A stretch of DNA of 64,000 nucleotides. It comes from Allosediminivita sp964397775 (lineage in GTDB: Bacteria > Pseudomonadota > Alphaproteobacteria > Rhodobacterales > Rhodobacteraceae). The notes under the pieces were generated by a model, which did not search any database, was not told the origin of the DNA, and was given only the letters and a program-made list of their open reading frames with translations. This document shows, in pieces, positions 43,826 through 53,302 of the stretch (positions are counted from its first letter, which is position 1; every line of letters begins with the position of its first letter). The translations under genes and the position numbers were made by a program. Location of the stretch: NCBI GenBank assembly GCA_964397775.1, contig CAYNKL010000004.1, positions 4,653 to 68,652 of the forward strand. The letters run 5' to 3'.

Positions 43826-44365
43826 TCAGAGCAGCGCGTAGGCGATGACGATCAGGATGGCGGCGGCGACAGCCGCGACCAGCAGGCGCAGCATCCGCGA
43901 ATTGCCGGTGCCGGTGCTCGCGGTGGCGTCGTTCTGGCCGCGCCGGGCGCTGTCGGAGCGCAGTTTCGGCCCCGCGCCATGCGCCTTGGTCTCGCCGTAG
44001 GTGCCCACGTGGTAAAGCGGCGCCGCGACGGTCAGCGTCTGGCTGGTGTGGTCGAAGGCCTGCGCCGGAAGGATCACCACATGCCCATCGAGCGCGTTGA
44101 TGTCCGCCTGCGCGGCGCGGAACTCCGGCCCCGTCGCGCCATGCGCCTCGGCCAGATACTGCGAGAGCGGCATGGACCCGAGATCGCGGATCGCCACCAC
44201 TTCGACAAAGGCCGGGCGCAGCTTGCTGGCGCCAAGCGCGTATTGCAGCGGCCATTCGCCGGTGCCCGCCTGGTTGCAGAAGCGGTCCACCGCCTCGGGC
44301 GGCAGGTCCAGATGGAACAGCCGGACTGTGTCCGTCTCCGATCCGTTGATCTCGAGCGTGATCAT
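43826..44365 (-). CDS. Tail-anchored hypothetical protein in the pyrB operon
   Basis: 179-residue protein with one C-terminal membrane helix (MLRLLVAAVAAAILIVIAYALL) and a soluble N-terminal region: VRLFHLDLPPEAVDRFCNQAG, PLQYALGASKLRPAFVEVV, and ALDGHVVILPAQAF. I do not recognise the family. Its start overlaps the stop of pyrB by 4 bases, and pyrC-like follows after 34 bases, so it is part of this operon. Tail-anchored orientation suggests the soluble part is cytoplasmic. Role unknown. Confidence 0.65.
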   Translation of the reverse strand: MITLEINGSETDTVRLFHLDLPPEAVDRFCNQAGTGEWPLQYALGASKLRPAFVEVVAIRDLGSMPLSQYLAEAHGATGPEFRAAQADINALDGHVVILPAQAFDHTSQTLTVAAPLYHVGTYGETKAHGAGPKLRSDSARRGQNDATASTGTGNSRMLRLLVAAVAAAILIVIAYALL

Positions 44366-45312
44366 GCCATCACCTCCGTCGGACGGGCGCGCAGGTTGCG
44401 CGCCAGAAGATCCATCGCCGCCATGCGGACAGCCACGCCCATCTCGACCTGGTCCTGGATGACGCTGCGGTTGATGTCGTCGGCCAGCGTGCCGTCGATC
44501 TCGACCCCGCGGTTCATCGGCCCCGGGTGCATCACGATGGCATCGGGCTTGGCGTAGGACAGCTTTTCGGCATCGAGGCCGTAGCGGTGGAAATACTCGC
44601 GCTCGGACGGAATGAAGCCGCCGTCCATGCGTTCCTTCTGCAGCCGCAGCATCATCACGACGTCCACGTCCCGAAGGCCCTCTTCCATGGTGTCGTAGAC
44701 CTCGACCCCGAAATCCTGGATGCCCGAGGGCATCAGCGTCGGCGGGCCGACAAGGCGGATGCGGTTTTCCATCTTGTGCAGCAGCAGGATGTTGGACCGC
44801 GCCACGCGGCTGTGGGCAATATCGCCGCAGATCGCGATGTTGAGCCGGTGCAGTCGCCCCTTGGCCCGCCGGATCGTCAGCGCATCCAGCAGCGCCTGCG
44901 TCGGATGCTCCTGCCGCCCGTCGCCCGCGTTCAGGACCGCGCAGTTGACCTTCTGGCTGAGCAGTTCGACCGCGCCGGAATGCGGGTGGCGCACAACCAG
45001 CAGGTCGGGGTGCATGGCGTTGAGCGTCATGGCCGTGTCGATCAGCGTTTCGCCCTTCTTGATCGAGCTCGCCTGCAGCGACATGTTCATCACGTCCGCC
45101 CCCAGCCGCTTGCCCGCCAGTTCGAAACTGGCCTGCGTGCGGGTGGAATTCTCGAAGAACATGTTGATCTGGGTGAGCCCCGCCAACGCATTGGCGTGCT
45201 TGTCGCGGCCGCGGTTGAAGCGGGCGTACTGGTCGGCGAGGTCGAGGATTGTGACGATCTCGTCCGGGCGCAGGGGCGCGATGCCCAGTAGGTGGCGGTG
45301 ATCGAAACGCAT
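44362..45312 (-). CDS. pyrB: Aspartate carbamoyltransferase catalytic chain
   Basis: 316-residue ATCase catalytic subunit. Carbamoyl-phosphate motif STRT at 56-59 (FENSTRTQASFELAGKRLG), HPTQALLD, and MHPGPMNRGVEI near the C-terminus. Makes carbamoyl aspartate. No pyrI regulatory gene is present; partner is the degenerate PyrC-like product. The start MRFDHRHLLG at 45312 is the family N-terminus; further upstream Mets are not supported. It opens the pyrB-orf-pyrC-plsY unit. Confidence 0.96.
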   Translation of the reverse strand: MRFDHRHLLGIAPLRPDEIVTILDLADQYARFNRGRDKHANALAGLTQINMFFENSTRTQASFELAGKRLGADVMNMSLQASSIKKGETLIDTAMTLNAMHPDLLVVRHPHSGAVELLSQKVNCAVLNAGDGRQEHPTQALLDALTIRRAKGRLHRLNIAICGDIAHSRVARSNILLLHKMENRIRLVGPPTLMPSGIQDFGVEVYDTMEEGLRDVDVVMMLRLQKERMDGGFIPSEREYFHRYGLDAEKLSYAKPDAIVMHPGPMNRGVEIDGTLADDINRSVIQDQVEMGVAVRMAAMDLLARNLRARPTEVMA

Positions 45313-45439
45313 CTGGACCTCGGATCGGTGGACGCCTTCGTGTTTACGGAGGGGGCGGTGCGGGGGCAAGGGGCGGGAATGGACATGGCAGGCAAGAACC
45401 CGGATGTGCCCGGCCGCGCGGGGCGCTAGGGTGCGGCTC

Positions 45440-46246
45440 ATGGAATCGGAACTCGACTGGCACAGCGCGCGCGCGCTGCTGGAATGGCAGGTGGAACTCG
45501 GCGTGGACGAGGCGATCGGCGATGCCCCCGTCGACCGTTTCGCCGAGGCCGAAGCCGCGCGCGCCGCCCAGCAGGCGGTGGCCGAAGCGCCCGCGCAGGG
45601 CGCAAAGGGGCGTCCCGCGCCGCCGGTGATCGAGAAGGTCGATCCGGTGGCCGAAGCGCGCAAGGCGGCGCAGGCGGCCCCGGACCTGACGGCGCTGGCC
45701 GAGGCCATGGCGGCCTTCGAGCACTGCGATCTCAAGCGCGGAGCCCGCAATCTCGTTTTTGCCGACGGCAATCCCGAGGCCCGCGTGATGATCGTGGGCG
45801 AGGCGCCGGGCCGCGATGAGGACCTGCAGGGCAAGCCCTTCGTGGGCCGCGCCGGGCGGCTGCTCGACCGGATGTTCGAGGCCATCGGCATGGGCCGTGA
45901 CGCCGAAGGCGACAAGGCCGTCTACATCACCAACGTCCTGCCCTGGCGGCCGCCGCGCAACCGCGACCCCAAGCCGGACGAGATCGGGATGCTGACGCCC
46001 TTCCTGATGCGGCACATCCAGCTGGCCGATCCGGATCTGCTGATCATCATGGGCAACATTTCCTGCGAGGCGCTGCTGGGCAAGCGCGGCATCACGCGCC
46101 TGCGCGGCCAGTGGACCGAGGCCGCCGAGCGCCCCGCCCTGCCCATGTTCCACCCCGCCTACCTGCTGCGCCAGCCGCACCTGAAACGTGCGGCCTGGGC
46201 CGACCTGCTGGAAGTGCAGGCCAAGCTGCGGAGTCTTGCCCGATGA
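45440..46246 (+). CDS. Family-4-like uracil-DNA glycosylase lacking most Fe-S cysteines
   Basis: 268-residue UDG. Motif A GEAPGRDEDLQGKPFVGRAG at 120-139, NVLPWRPPRNRDPKP at 165-179, C-terminal HPAYLLR at 238-244. The [4Fe-4S] cluster of family 4 needs four cysteines, but the whole protein has only C96 and C209; the usual NVVKCRPP Cys is W169. The N-terminal 80 residues are an Ala/Glu-rich extension. It removes uracil from DNA. Start 45440 was chosen because it gives the usual MESELDWHSARALLEW start. Overlaps lysE by 4 bases. Confidence 0.85.
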   Translation: MESELDWHSARALLEWQVELGVDEAIGDAPVDRFAEAEAARAAQQAVAEAPAQGAKGRPAPPVIEKVDPVAEARKAAQAAPDLTALAEAMAAFEHCDLKRGARNLVFADGNPEARVMIVGEAPGRDEDLQGKPFVGRAGRLLDRMFEAIGMGRDAEGDKAVYITNVLPWRPPRNRDPKPDEIGMLTPFLMRHIQLADPDLLIIMGNISCEALLGKRGITRLRGQWTEAAERPALPMFHPAYLLRQPHLKRAAWADLLEVQAKLRSLAR

Positions 46247-46860
46247 TCGATCCGGTGATCCTGCTCGCCTTCCTGCCCGCCGGGCTGGCGCTGAACCTCA
46301 CGCCCGGGGCCGACATGATGTTCTGTCTTGCGCAGGGGCTGCGCGGCTCGCCCCGCGCGGGCTGGGCGGCCTCGGGCGGGATCGCGCTTGGAGGGCTGGC
46401 ACATGTGACGCTCGCCGCCCTGGGCCTTGGCGCACTGGTCGCGGCGCACCCGGCGCTTTTCGATGCCATTCGCTGGGCGGGGGCGGGTTACCTGCTGTGG
46501 CTGGCGTGGAAGAGCCTGCGCACCCCGCTGAGTGGCGCCGAGGCCCGCATCCTGCCACCGCGGCAGGCGGCATTGCAGGGGCTCGTGGTGAACCTGACCA
46601 ATCCCAAGGTCATTCTCTTCGTCCTCGCGCTCCTGCCGCAGTTCACCGACCCGAGCCGCCCGCTGCTGCCACAGTTCCTGGCGCTGGGTGCGGTGTTCTC
46701 GCTGGGTGGCTTCGTCATCAACGGCCTTGTCGGCCAGTTTGCCGCCCGTGCCCGCTACCTGCTGCGCCCCGGGGCGCGGGCCGAGCGCGTGCTGCGCGGT
46801 ATCTCGGCCACGCTGTTCGGCGGGCTGGCGGTGCGGCTGGTCCTGTCGGGCCGCAACTGA
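46243..46860 (+). CDS. LysE/RhtB family exporter
   Basis: 205-residue inner-membrane amino-acid exporter. Six predicted helices; hallmark GLALNLTPGADMMFCLAQGL near the N-terminus and GLVVNLTNPKVILFVLALLP in the middle. RhtB-type members export homoserine, threonine or lysine; the specificity is unknown. It starts within the stop of the UDG gene (ATGA) and precedes moaB by 11 bases, so the three likely form one transcript. Confidence 0.92.
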   Translation: MIDPVILLAFLPAGLALNLTPGADMMFCLAQGLRGSPRAGWAASGGIALGGLAHVTLAALGLGALVAAHPALFDAIRWAGAGYLLWLAWKSLRTPLSGAEARILPPRQAALQGLVVNLTNPKVILFVLALLPQFTDPSRPLLPQFLALGAVFSLGGFVINGLVGQFAARARYLLRPGARAERVLRGISATLFGGLAVRLVLSGRN

Positions 46861-46871
46861 AGGAGAGGTGC

Positions 46872-47411
46872 ATGAAGATCGACGAAAACCGCGAGTTCAT
46901 TCCCGTCCGCATCGCCGTGCTGACCGTGTCGGACACCCGCACGCCCGAGGACGACCGCTCAGGCGACACGCTGGTGGAGCGGCTCGAAGGTGCGGGCCAC
47001 AGCCTGGCCGCGCGCGCGATCCTTCCCGACGATCGCGACATGATCTCTGCCAAGCTGCGCGAGTGGGTGGCCGAGCCGGGTATCGACGTGGTGATCTCCA
47101 CCGGCGGCACGGGGCTGACCGGGCGCGATGTGACCGTCGAAGCCCATCGGGACGTCTATGAGAAGGAAATCGACGCCTTCGCCACCGTCTTCACGATGGT
47201 ATCATTTCAGAAGATCGGCACCAGCGCGGTACAGTCCCGCGCAACGGGCGGCGTGGCAGGCGGAACCTACCTGTTTGCCCTTCCCGGCAGCCCCGGGGCC
47301 TGCCGCGACGCCTGGGACGACATTCTGGCGCGACAATTCGACTACAGGCACCGTCCGTGCAACTTCGTCGAAATTTTTCCTCGTCTGGATGAAAATCGGC
47401 GACGGAAGTGA
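46872..47411 (+). CDS. moaB: Molybdopterin adenylyltransferase-type protein MoaB
   Basis: 179-residue MoaB/Mog family protein. MPT-binding signature STGGTGLTGRDVTVEA with flanking VLTVSDTRTPEDDRSGD. C-terminal PGSPGACRDAWDDIL is conserved. It adenylates molybdopterin or acts as a scaffold in molybdenum cofactor synthesis. Ribosome-binding site AGGAGAGG is 3-10 bases upstream of ATG 46872. It ends the udg-lysE-moaB group. Confidence 0.93.
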   Translation: MKIDENREFIPVRIAVLTVSDTRTPEDDRSGDTLVERLEGAGHSLAARAILPDDRDMISAKLREWVAEPGIDVVISTGGTGLTGRDVTVEAHRDVYEKEIDAFATVFTMVSFQKIGTSAVQSRATGGVAGGTYLFALPGSPGACRDAWDDILARQFDYRHRPCNFVEIFPRLDENRRRK

Positions 47412-47503
47412 CGGGCGCCCCCGTATCATGACCTGAGCCAGGATCATGCGCGCCTCCTGTCCCGGCGGGATCAGGGGCAGGCGCGCCTTGCAAAGAGGGC
47501 CGG

Positions 47504-48973
47504 ATGCGGTTTCTGAGGAAAAGCCTGACGGGGCTGTTTTTGTTGTCCTTGACGCTGGGCCTGCTGGTCTGGGCGGGCGCCATGGTGCGCGACGCCGTGC
47601 AGGCCCGCCTGAGCGAAGAGCCCCCGCAGCGCCGCGCCAGCGAACAGGTCTTTGCCGTCAACGTCGTGACCGCCCTGCCCGGCACCGAGGTGCCGGTGCT
47701 CACCGCCTTCGGCGAGGTCCAGAGCCGCCGTACGCTGGAACTGCGCGCAGCCACCCCCGGCACCGTCATGGAACTCGCCCCCGAATTCGTCGAGGGCGGC
47801 CGCGTGTCAGAGGGTCAGCTTCTCGCCCGCATCGACCCCGCCGAGGCGCAGGCCGAGCTCGACCGTGCCGAAAGCGACCTGCTCGACGCCCAGGCCGAGC
47901 AGCGCGAGGCCGACCGCGCCCTTGTCATCGCGCAGGACGAACTCAGCGCCGCCCGCGAACAGGTCCGCCTGCAGGAACAGGCCCTGCAGCGCCAGCGCGA
48001 CCTTGTCGACCGCGGCGTCGGCGCCACCGCCAACGTCGAATCCGCCGAACTCGCCGTGTCCTCCGCCGGGCAGGCCGTCCTCACGCGCCGCCAGGCGGTG
48101 GCCGAGGCCGAGGCCCGCATCGACCAGGCCGTGACCGATCTCAAACGCGCCGAAGTGGCGCTCTCCGAGGCCGAGCGCCGGCTTGCCGACACCGAGATCC
48201 GCGCCGCCTTCTCGGGCACCCTCAGCGACGTGACCGTAGTCACCGGCGGCCTTGTCTCGGCGAACGAACAGCTTGCCCAGCTTGTCGACCTCGACGCGCT
48301 CGAGGTGGCATTCCGCGTCTCCACCGCCCAGTACACCCGCCTTCTCGACGACGAGGGCGACCTGCGCAGCGCGCCCGTCACCGCCACGCTCGACACCTTC
48401 GGCCTCGACCTCGCGGCGACCGGCGTGCTCGACCGCGAGGGCGCCGCCGTGGGCGAGGGCCAGACCGGCCGACGCCTGTTTGCCGACCTCGACAACGCCC
48501 GCGGCTTCAAGCCCGGCGACTTTGTCACCGTCACCATCCAGGAGGCGCCCATCGACAACGTCGCGCGCCTGCCCGCCACCGCCATCAACGCCGCGAACGA
48601 GGTGCTTGTCGTGGACGAGGACGAACGCCTGCTGCCCTTGCAGGTGGAGCTCATCCGCCGGCAGGGCGACGACATCCTCGTCCGCGCCGAAGGGCTCGAC
48701 GGCCAGCGGGTCGTCGCCCAGCGCACGCCGCTGCTCGGCGCCGGCATCAAGGTCCGCCCCGCCAGCACGCGCTCGGACCGCGACCGCCAGGACACCTCCG
48801 GCGACGCGACCCTGCTCGAACTGACCGAGGAACGCCGCGCCCGGCTCGTGGCCTTCGTCGAGGCCAGTGACGCCATGCCCGAAGAGGCCCGCACCCGCAT
48901 CCTCGCCCAGCTCGGCCAGAGCCGCGTGCCCGCGCAGGTGGTCCAGAGCATCGAATCCCGGATGGGGGGCTAG
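47504..48973 (+). CDS. RND efflux periplasmic adaptor (MFP)
   Basis: 489-residue membrane-fusion protein. N-terminal anchor (GLFLLSLTLGLLVWAGAMV), lipoyl half-motif, then an alpha-helical hairpin at about 120-215 (EQREADRALVIAQDELSAAREQ), barrel and C-terminal domain with GxVLPxTAI-like LPATAINAANEVL. It bridges the RND pump at 48978 to an outer-membrane channel, which is not in the window. The adjacent pump starts 5 bases after its stop. The C-terminal 70 residues (TLLELTEERRARLVAFVEAS) extend past the usual fold. Confidence 0.93.
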   Translation: MRFLRKSLTGLFLLSLTLGLLVWAGAMVRDAVQARLSEEPPQRRASEQVFAVNVVTALPGTEVPVLTAFGEVQSRRTLELRAATPGTVMELAPEFVEGGRVSEGQLLARIDPAEAQAELDRAESDLLDAQAEQREADRALVIAQDELSAAREQVRLQEQALQRQRDLVDRGVGATANVESAELAVSSAGQAVLTRRQAVAEAEARIDQAVTDLKRAEVALSEAERRLADTEIRAAFSGTLSDVTVVTGGLVSANEQLAQLVDLDALEVAFRVSTAQYTRLLDDEGDLRSAPVTATLDTFGLDLAATGVLDREGAAVGEGQTGRRLFADLDNARGFKPGDFVTVTIQEAPIDNVARLPATAINAANEVLVVDEDERLLPLQVELIRRQGDDILVRAEGLDGQRVVAQRTPLLGAGIKVRPASTRSDRDRQDTSGDATLLELTEERRARLVAFVEASDAMPEEARTRILAQLGQSRVPAQVVQSIESRMGG

Positions 48974-48977
48974 GCCC

Positions 48978-51900
48978 GTGGCGCGCGCGATCCCCGGCGG
49001 GGCCGGCGGCATCCTCGGCTACTTCACCCGGCATCGCACGCTGTCCAACCTCCTTCTGGTCCTGCTGCTGGGCGCCGGGCTCTTTGCCGCGCCGCAGATG
49101 CGGGCGCAGTTCTTCCCCGACACGATCATCGACGAACTCGACGTGGACGTCATCTGGGAGGGCGCCGGGGCCGAGGACGTGGATTCCGCCATCGTGCAGC
49201 TGCTCGAACCCGCCCTGCGCGCGGTCGAAGGCGTCCAGAGCACCGAGGCCCGCTCCAGCGAGGGCCGCGCCTCGATCGAGATCGAGTTCGAACCCGGCTG
49301 GGACATCAACCGCGCCGAAGACGACGTGCGCAGCGCCGTGGACGGCATCAACAACCTCCCCGAGGATGCCGAGGATCCCGAGGTCAGCCGCAGCTACTGG
49401 CGCGACAGGGTGACCGATCTCGTCATCACCGGGCCCGTCGGCGTCGACCAGCTCGCCCGCTTTGCCGACGGGCTTATCAACCGGCTCTTCGAGGACGGCG
49501 TGACCCGCACGACGATCCGCGGGCTTGCCGCGCCCCAGACCATCATCGAGGTGCCCTCGGTCAACCTCATCGCCTACGACATCACCATGCGCGAGATCGC
49601 AGCCGCCATCGCGGGCGAAGTCGACGCCTCGCCCGCGGGTGACGTGGGCAACGGCGGATCGCGGGTCCGCGCGGGCATTGAGAAGCGCAGCGCGGATCAG
49701 ATCGCCGAAATCGCCCTGCGCTCCAACCCCGACGGCACCAACCTGACCGTGGGCGACGTGGCCGACATCCGGGTCGAGGGCATCGACCGCGAACGCAGCT
49801 ACTTCGTGGGCGAAAACCCCGCCATCTCGATCCGCGTCGACCGCTCGGACAAGGGCGACGCCATCGCGATTCAGCGCCAGGTCGAGGAAACCGCCGCCGA
49901 GTATGCCTCCTCCCTCCCCGAGGAGGTCCGCATCGACCTGATCCGCACCCGCGCCGAGGCGATCACCGGGCGGCTCGACCTTCTGCTCGACAACGGGCTG
50001 ACCGGGCTTGCGCTCGTGGTGGTGCTGCTCTTCCTCTTCCTGAACGCGCGCACCGCCTTCTGGGTGGCGGCGGGCATTCCCACCTCGATGCTGGCGGCGC
50101 TGGCCTTCATGTATGTGGGGGGCCTCACCATCAACATGATCTCGCTCTTCGCGCTGATCATCACGCTGGGCATCGTGGTGGACGACGCCATCGTCGTGGG
50201 CGAACACGCCGACCACCTCGCCAAGCGGGGCCTTGCCCCCTTCGACGCCGCCGAAACCGCGGCGCGGCGCATGGCGATGCCGGTCTTCTCGGCCACGCTG
50301 ACCACGGTCATCGCCTTCTTCGGGCTGACCGTCATCGGCGGCACCTTCGGCAACATGATCGCCGACATTCCCTTCACCGTGATTGCCGTGCTGCTGGCCT
50401 CGCTGGTGGAATGCTTCCTGATCCTGCCCAACCACATGGCCCATGCCATCGGCGCCAGCGACCGCCAGCACTGGTACGACATGCCCTCGCGCGTAGTGAA
50501 CCGCGGCTTCGTCTGGGTGCGCGAAACTCTCTTCCGCCCCTTCATGGCGGGCGTCATCCGGGCCCGCTACGTGGTGCTTGCCCTGGGCGTCGTCGCGCTG
50601 GCCTCGCAGGCGGCGCTCTTCATCCGCGGCGACGTGCAGTGGCGCTTCTTCAACTCGCCCGAACAGGCCTCGGTCACCGGCAACTTCGCCATGGCCCCCG
50701 GCGCCGTGCGCGAGGACACGCTCGAACAGATGCGCATGCTGCAGCAGACCACGCAGGAGCTGGGCGCCGAATATGAGGATCGCTTTGGACGCAACCCGCT
50801 GCTCTATGTCCTGACCGAAATCGGCGGCAACGCCGGTCGGCCGCTCGCGGGGGCCGACAGCAAGGACGCGGACCAGCTCGGCGCCATCTCGATCGAGCTG
50901 ATCGAGGCAGACCTGCGCCCCTATTCCAGCTTCGAGTTCGTCGCCGAACTGCAGGAACGCGCCGAACAGCACCCGCTGGTCGAAACCATCAGCTTCCGCG
51001 GCTGGCGGTCGGGTCCGGGCGGCTCGGCGCTCGACGTGCAGTTCTTCGGCGCCGATGCCGAAACGCTCAAGGCCGCGGCCGAGGATCTCAAGGCCGCCGT
51101 CACCCAGTTCCCCGAGGTTTCCGCCGTCGAGGACAACCTCTCCTACGACAAGGAAGAGTTGATCCTGGAGCTGACACCGCTCGGCGCCGCGCTCGGCTTC
51201 GACATCGACAGCCTCGGCAGCATCCTGCGCAACCGCCTCGGCGGGATCGAGGCGGCGACCTATCCCGACGGGCCACGCAGCGCCGCCATCCGGGTCGAAC
51301 TGCCCGAGGGCGAGCTGACAGCCGACTTCATGGAGCGGATGCAGCTTCCCACCGCAGACGGCAACTACGTGCAGCTCGCCGACATCGTCAGCGTCACCCA
51401 GCGCACCGGCTTCTCCACCGTGCGCCGCGAAAACGGCACGCGCCTGATCTCGGTGACCGGCGATATCGACATGGAGGACGCCGCCCGCGCCGCCGACATC
51501 GAGCGCGCCCTGACCGAGGACATCCTTCCCGCCATCGCCGCCGAACGGCAGGTGGCTTTCCAGTTGTCGGGCCTCTCCGAGGAAGAGGACGACTTCCTCA
51601 CCGACGCCCGCAACGGGCTCATCATGGTGCTCGCCGGCATCTACCTCGTGCTCGCCTGGGTCTTCGCAAGCTGGACCCGCCCGCTGGTCGTCATGGCCGT
51701 GATACCCTTCGGCCTCGTCGGGGCAATCTACGGGCATTACCTCTGGGAGGTGCCGCTCAGCCTGTTCACCGTGGTGGGTCTGCTGGGGATGACCGGGATC
51801 ATCATCAACGATTCCATCGTGCTGGTCGCCCAGATCGACGAATACGCCGAGGACCGCGGCATCATCGCCGCCATCATCGACGGCGCGGCCGACCGCCTGC

Positions 51901-52358
51901 GCCCGATCTTCCTGACCACGGCCACCACCGTCCTGGGCCTCGCCCCCCTGCTCTACGAAAGCTCCTCGCAGGCACAGTTCCTCAAGCCCACGGTGATCAC
52001 GCTGGTCTACGGCCTGGGCTTCGGCTTTGTCCTGGTGCTGCTCGTGGTGCCGGCGCTCGTGGCGGTGCAGCACGACCTCGGCTCGCTCACCACCGCCGCC
52101 CGCCGCGCGCTGCGCTTCCGCCGCGCGGGTGTGCGCGCGCTGATGGGCGGCGCCTTCGCGCTGGTGCTGGGCTGGCTTGCGGTGACGCTGGGCTGGGTCG
52201 CCGTCACCGGCGCCCTGCCCGCCCCGCTCGCGGGCCTGCTGGCCATGTCCCCCATGGCCGCAGCTTTCCTGCTCTTCCTTGGGGGTGTCGCGGCGGGCTG
52301 CCTTGCCGCCTACATCCTGGGCGCGATCCTGATCCTGTCACGCCGCCGCCCCGCCTGA
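48978..52358 (+). CDS. RND family efflux transporter
   Basis: 1126-residue RND pump (AcrB/MexB fold, closer to the heavy-metal/multidrug type without gene symbol). Proton-relay acidic residues in TM4, GIVVDDAIVVGEH; TM10-11 region GMTGIIINDSIVLVAQ. GTG start at 48978, just past the adaptor stop, supported by GGGGGG upstream. The C-terminal 110 residues add three more hydrophobic segments (LMGGAFALVLGWLAVTLGW, then LAGLLAMSPMAAAFLLFLGG and LAAYILGAILIL) beyond the usual 12. Substrate unknown. Confidence 0.92.
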   Translation: MARAIPGGAGGILGYFTRHRTLSNLLLVLLLGAGLFAAPQMRAQFFPDTIIDELDVDVIWEGAGAEDVDSAIVQLLEPALRAVEGVQSTEARSSEGRASIEIEFEPGWDINRAEDDVRSAVDGINNLPEDAEDPEVSRSYWRDRVTDLVITGPVGVDQLARFADGLINRLFEDGVTRTTIRGLAAPQTIIEVPSVNLIAYDITMREIAAAIAGEVDASPAGDVGNGGSRVRAGIEKRSADQIAEIALRSNPDGTNLTVGDVADIRVEGIDRERSYFVGENPAISIRVDRSDKGDAIAIQRQVEETAAEYASSLPEEVRIDLIRTRAEAITGRLDLLLDNGLTGLALVVVLLFLFLNARTAFWVAAGIPTSMLAALAFMYVGGLTINMISLFALIITLGIVVDDAIVVGEHADHLAKRGLAPFDAAETAARRMAMPVFSATLTTVIAFFGLTVIGGTFGNMIADIPFTVIAVLLASLVECFLILPNHMAHAIGASDRQHWYDMPSRVVNRGFVWVRETLFRPFMAGVIRARYVVLALGVVALASQAALFIRGDVQWRFFNSPEQASVTGNFAMAPGAVREDTLEQMRMLQQTTQELGAEYEDRFGRNPLLYVLTEIGGNAGRPLAGADSKDADQLGAISIELIEADLRPYSSFEFVAELQERAEQHPLVETISFRGWRSGPGGSALDVQFFGADAETLKAAAEDLKAAVTQFPEVSAVEDNLSYDKEELILELTPLGAALGFDIDSLGSILRNRLGGIEAATYPDGPRSAAIRVELPEGELTADFMERMQLPTADGNYVQLADIVSVTQRTGFSTVRRENGTRLISVTGDIDMEDAARAADIERALTEDILPAIAAERQVAFQLSGLSEEEDDFLTDARNGLIMVLAGIYLVLAWVFASWTRPLVVMAVIPFGLVGAIYGHYLWEVPLSLFTVVGLLGMTGIIINDSIVLVAQIDEYAEDRGIIAAIIDGAADRLRPIFLTTATTVLGLAPLLYESSSQAQFLKPTVITLVYGLGFGFVLVLLVVPALVAVQHDLGSLTTAARRALRFRRAGVRALMGGAFALVLGWLAVTLGWVAVTGALPAPLAGLLAMSPMAAAFLLFLGGVAAGCLAAYILGAILILSRRRPA

Positions 52359-52374
52359 GAGCGCCTGAAGACCC

Positions 52375-53163
52375 TCAGCCGGTGCAGCCGCGGATATCCA
52401 CCGCGCGGCCCTGTGAGAGCACCGTGAACCGCAGGCCCTTGCGGTCGAGTGCGAAGGCCCCGCCGCCGGCGTGCTTCAGCCGCGAGCTCACCAGAAGCTG
52501 CCCGCCGGTCCAGACAGCGTCAGGCTGCGAGGCCCAGACCTGCGGATCGGCGGTTTCGACCACTGTCTCCACGCCGGGGCCCGGGCGCGCCATGGGGATC
52601 CGCGCCTGCAGCTCGATCCCGCCGCTCGCCGGCCGCACCTCGCAGCGCACCTGGCCGATGCCGGCTTCGTCCGCGCTCAGCGGCCGGTCGGCCAGCGCCG
52701 CCGCAATCACCGGGTCCACCCGCGTCGCCGCCGCCGGCAGGGCCGCGCCCGTCCGCAGCTGCCGGGGCACGCAGACATCGCTGCAGACCCCCAGATCGAC
52801 CTCGAGCCGCAGGGTCACGTCGCGCGAGGGATCGATCGGCGTCACCCGCAGGGGCAGCGTTACACCCTGCTTGTAGCCCAGCGACCGCATCCCCGACTGG
52901 TAGAAGACATGCGGCGCCGGCCAGTGCACCCGCACCGACCGCACATTCGTGCTGCCCGCCCAGTCGAAGACAGGCGGAATGCCCGCATCCCCCGGCGCCC
53001 GCCAGTAGGTTTTCCAGCCCGGCGCCAGCGTCAGCCGAAGCCCGGCCATGTGCTCGCCATTTGACATCCGCCAACCCGGCTTCAGGTCAGCCGACACGAT
53101 ATCGCCCTGCGCGAAGACGCGCAGCGGCACGAGCATGAGGAAGACGAGGAGAATACGCCACAT
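52375..53163 (-). CDS. DsbD-alpha-like periplasmic protein
   Basis: 262-residue exported protein. Signal peptide MWRILLVFLMLVPLRVFA, then the DsbD N-terminal (COG4233) fold: LKPGWRMSNGEHMAGLRLTL, PGDAGIPPVFDWAGSTNV, and the cysteine site LGVCSDVCVPRQL (C-x3-C). In DsbD this domain passes electrons to periplasmic targets such as DsbC or cytochrome maturation factors. There is no membrane or thioredoxin-like domain here, so it is a stand-alone alpha domain. Convergent with the RND pump by 16 bases, divergent from yqgE. Confidence 0.8.
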   Translation of the reverse strand: MWRILLVFLMLVPLRVFAQGDIVSADLKPGWRMSNGEHMAGLRLTLAPGWKTYWRAPGDAGIPPVFDWAGSTNVRSVRVHWPAPHVFYQSGMRSLGYKQGVTLPLRVTPIDPSRDVTLRLEVDLGVCSDVCVPRQLRTGAALPAAATRVDPVIAAALADRPLSADEAGIGQVRCEVRPASGGIELQARIPMARPGPGVETVVETADPQVWASQPDAVWTGGQLLVSSRLKHAGGGAFALDRKGLRFTVLSQGRAVDIRGCTG

Positions 53164-53302
53164 GCCTGATCGGATGGCGGGAATCGACTGAAATGAAAAG
53201 TCACGTTCCAGAGATAGCGCGTGTTGAGGCAGGCCTCCGCACCGCCCTTGCACCCCGCGACGCAGGGCGCCATGGTGTCGGGACAGCCGCGAGGAACTCT
53301 GC

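Noticed and set aside
48747..52073. About 1100-codon open frame on the - strand over the RND pump
   Set aside because: Antisense shadow; His/Gly/Asp-rich translation typical of GC-rich opposite frames.
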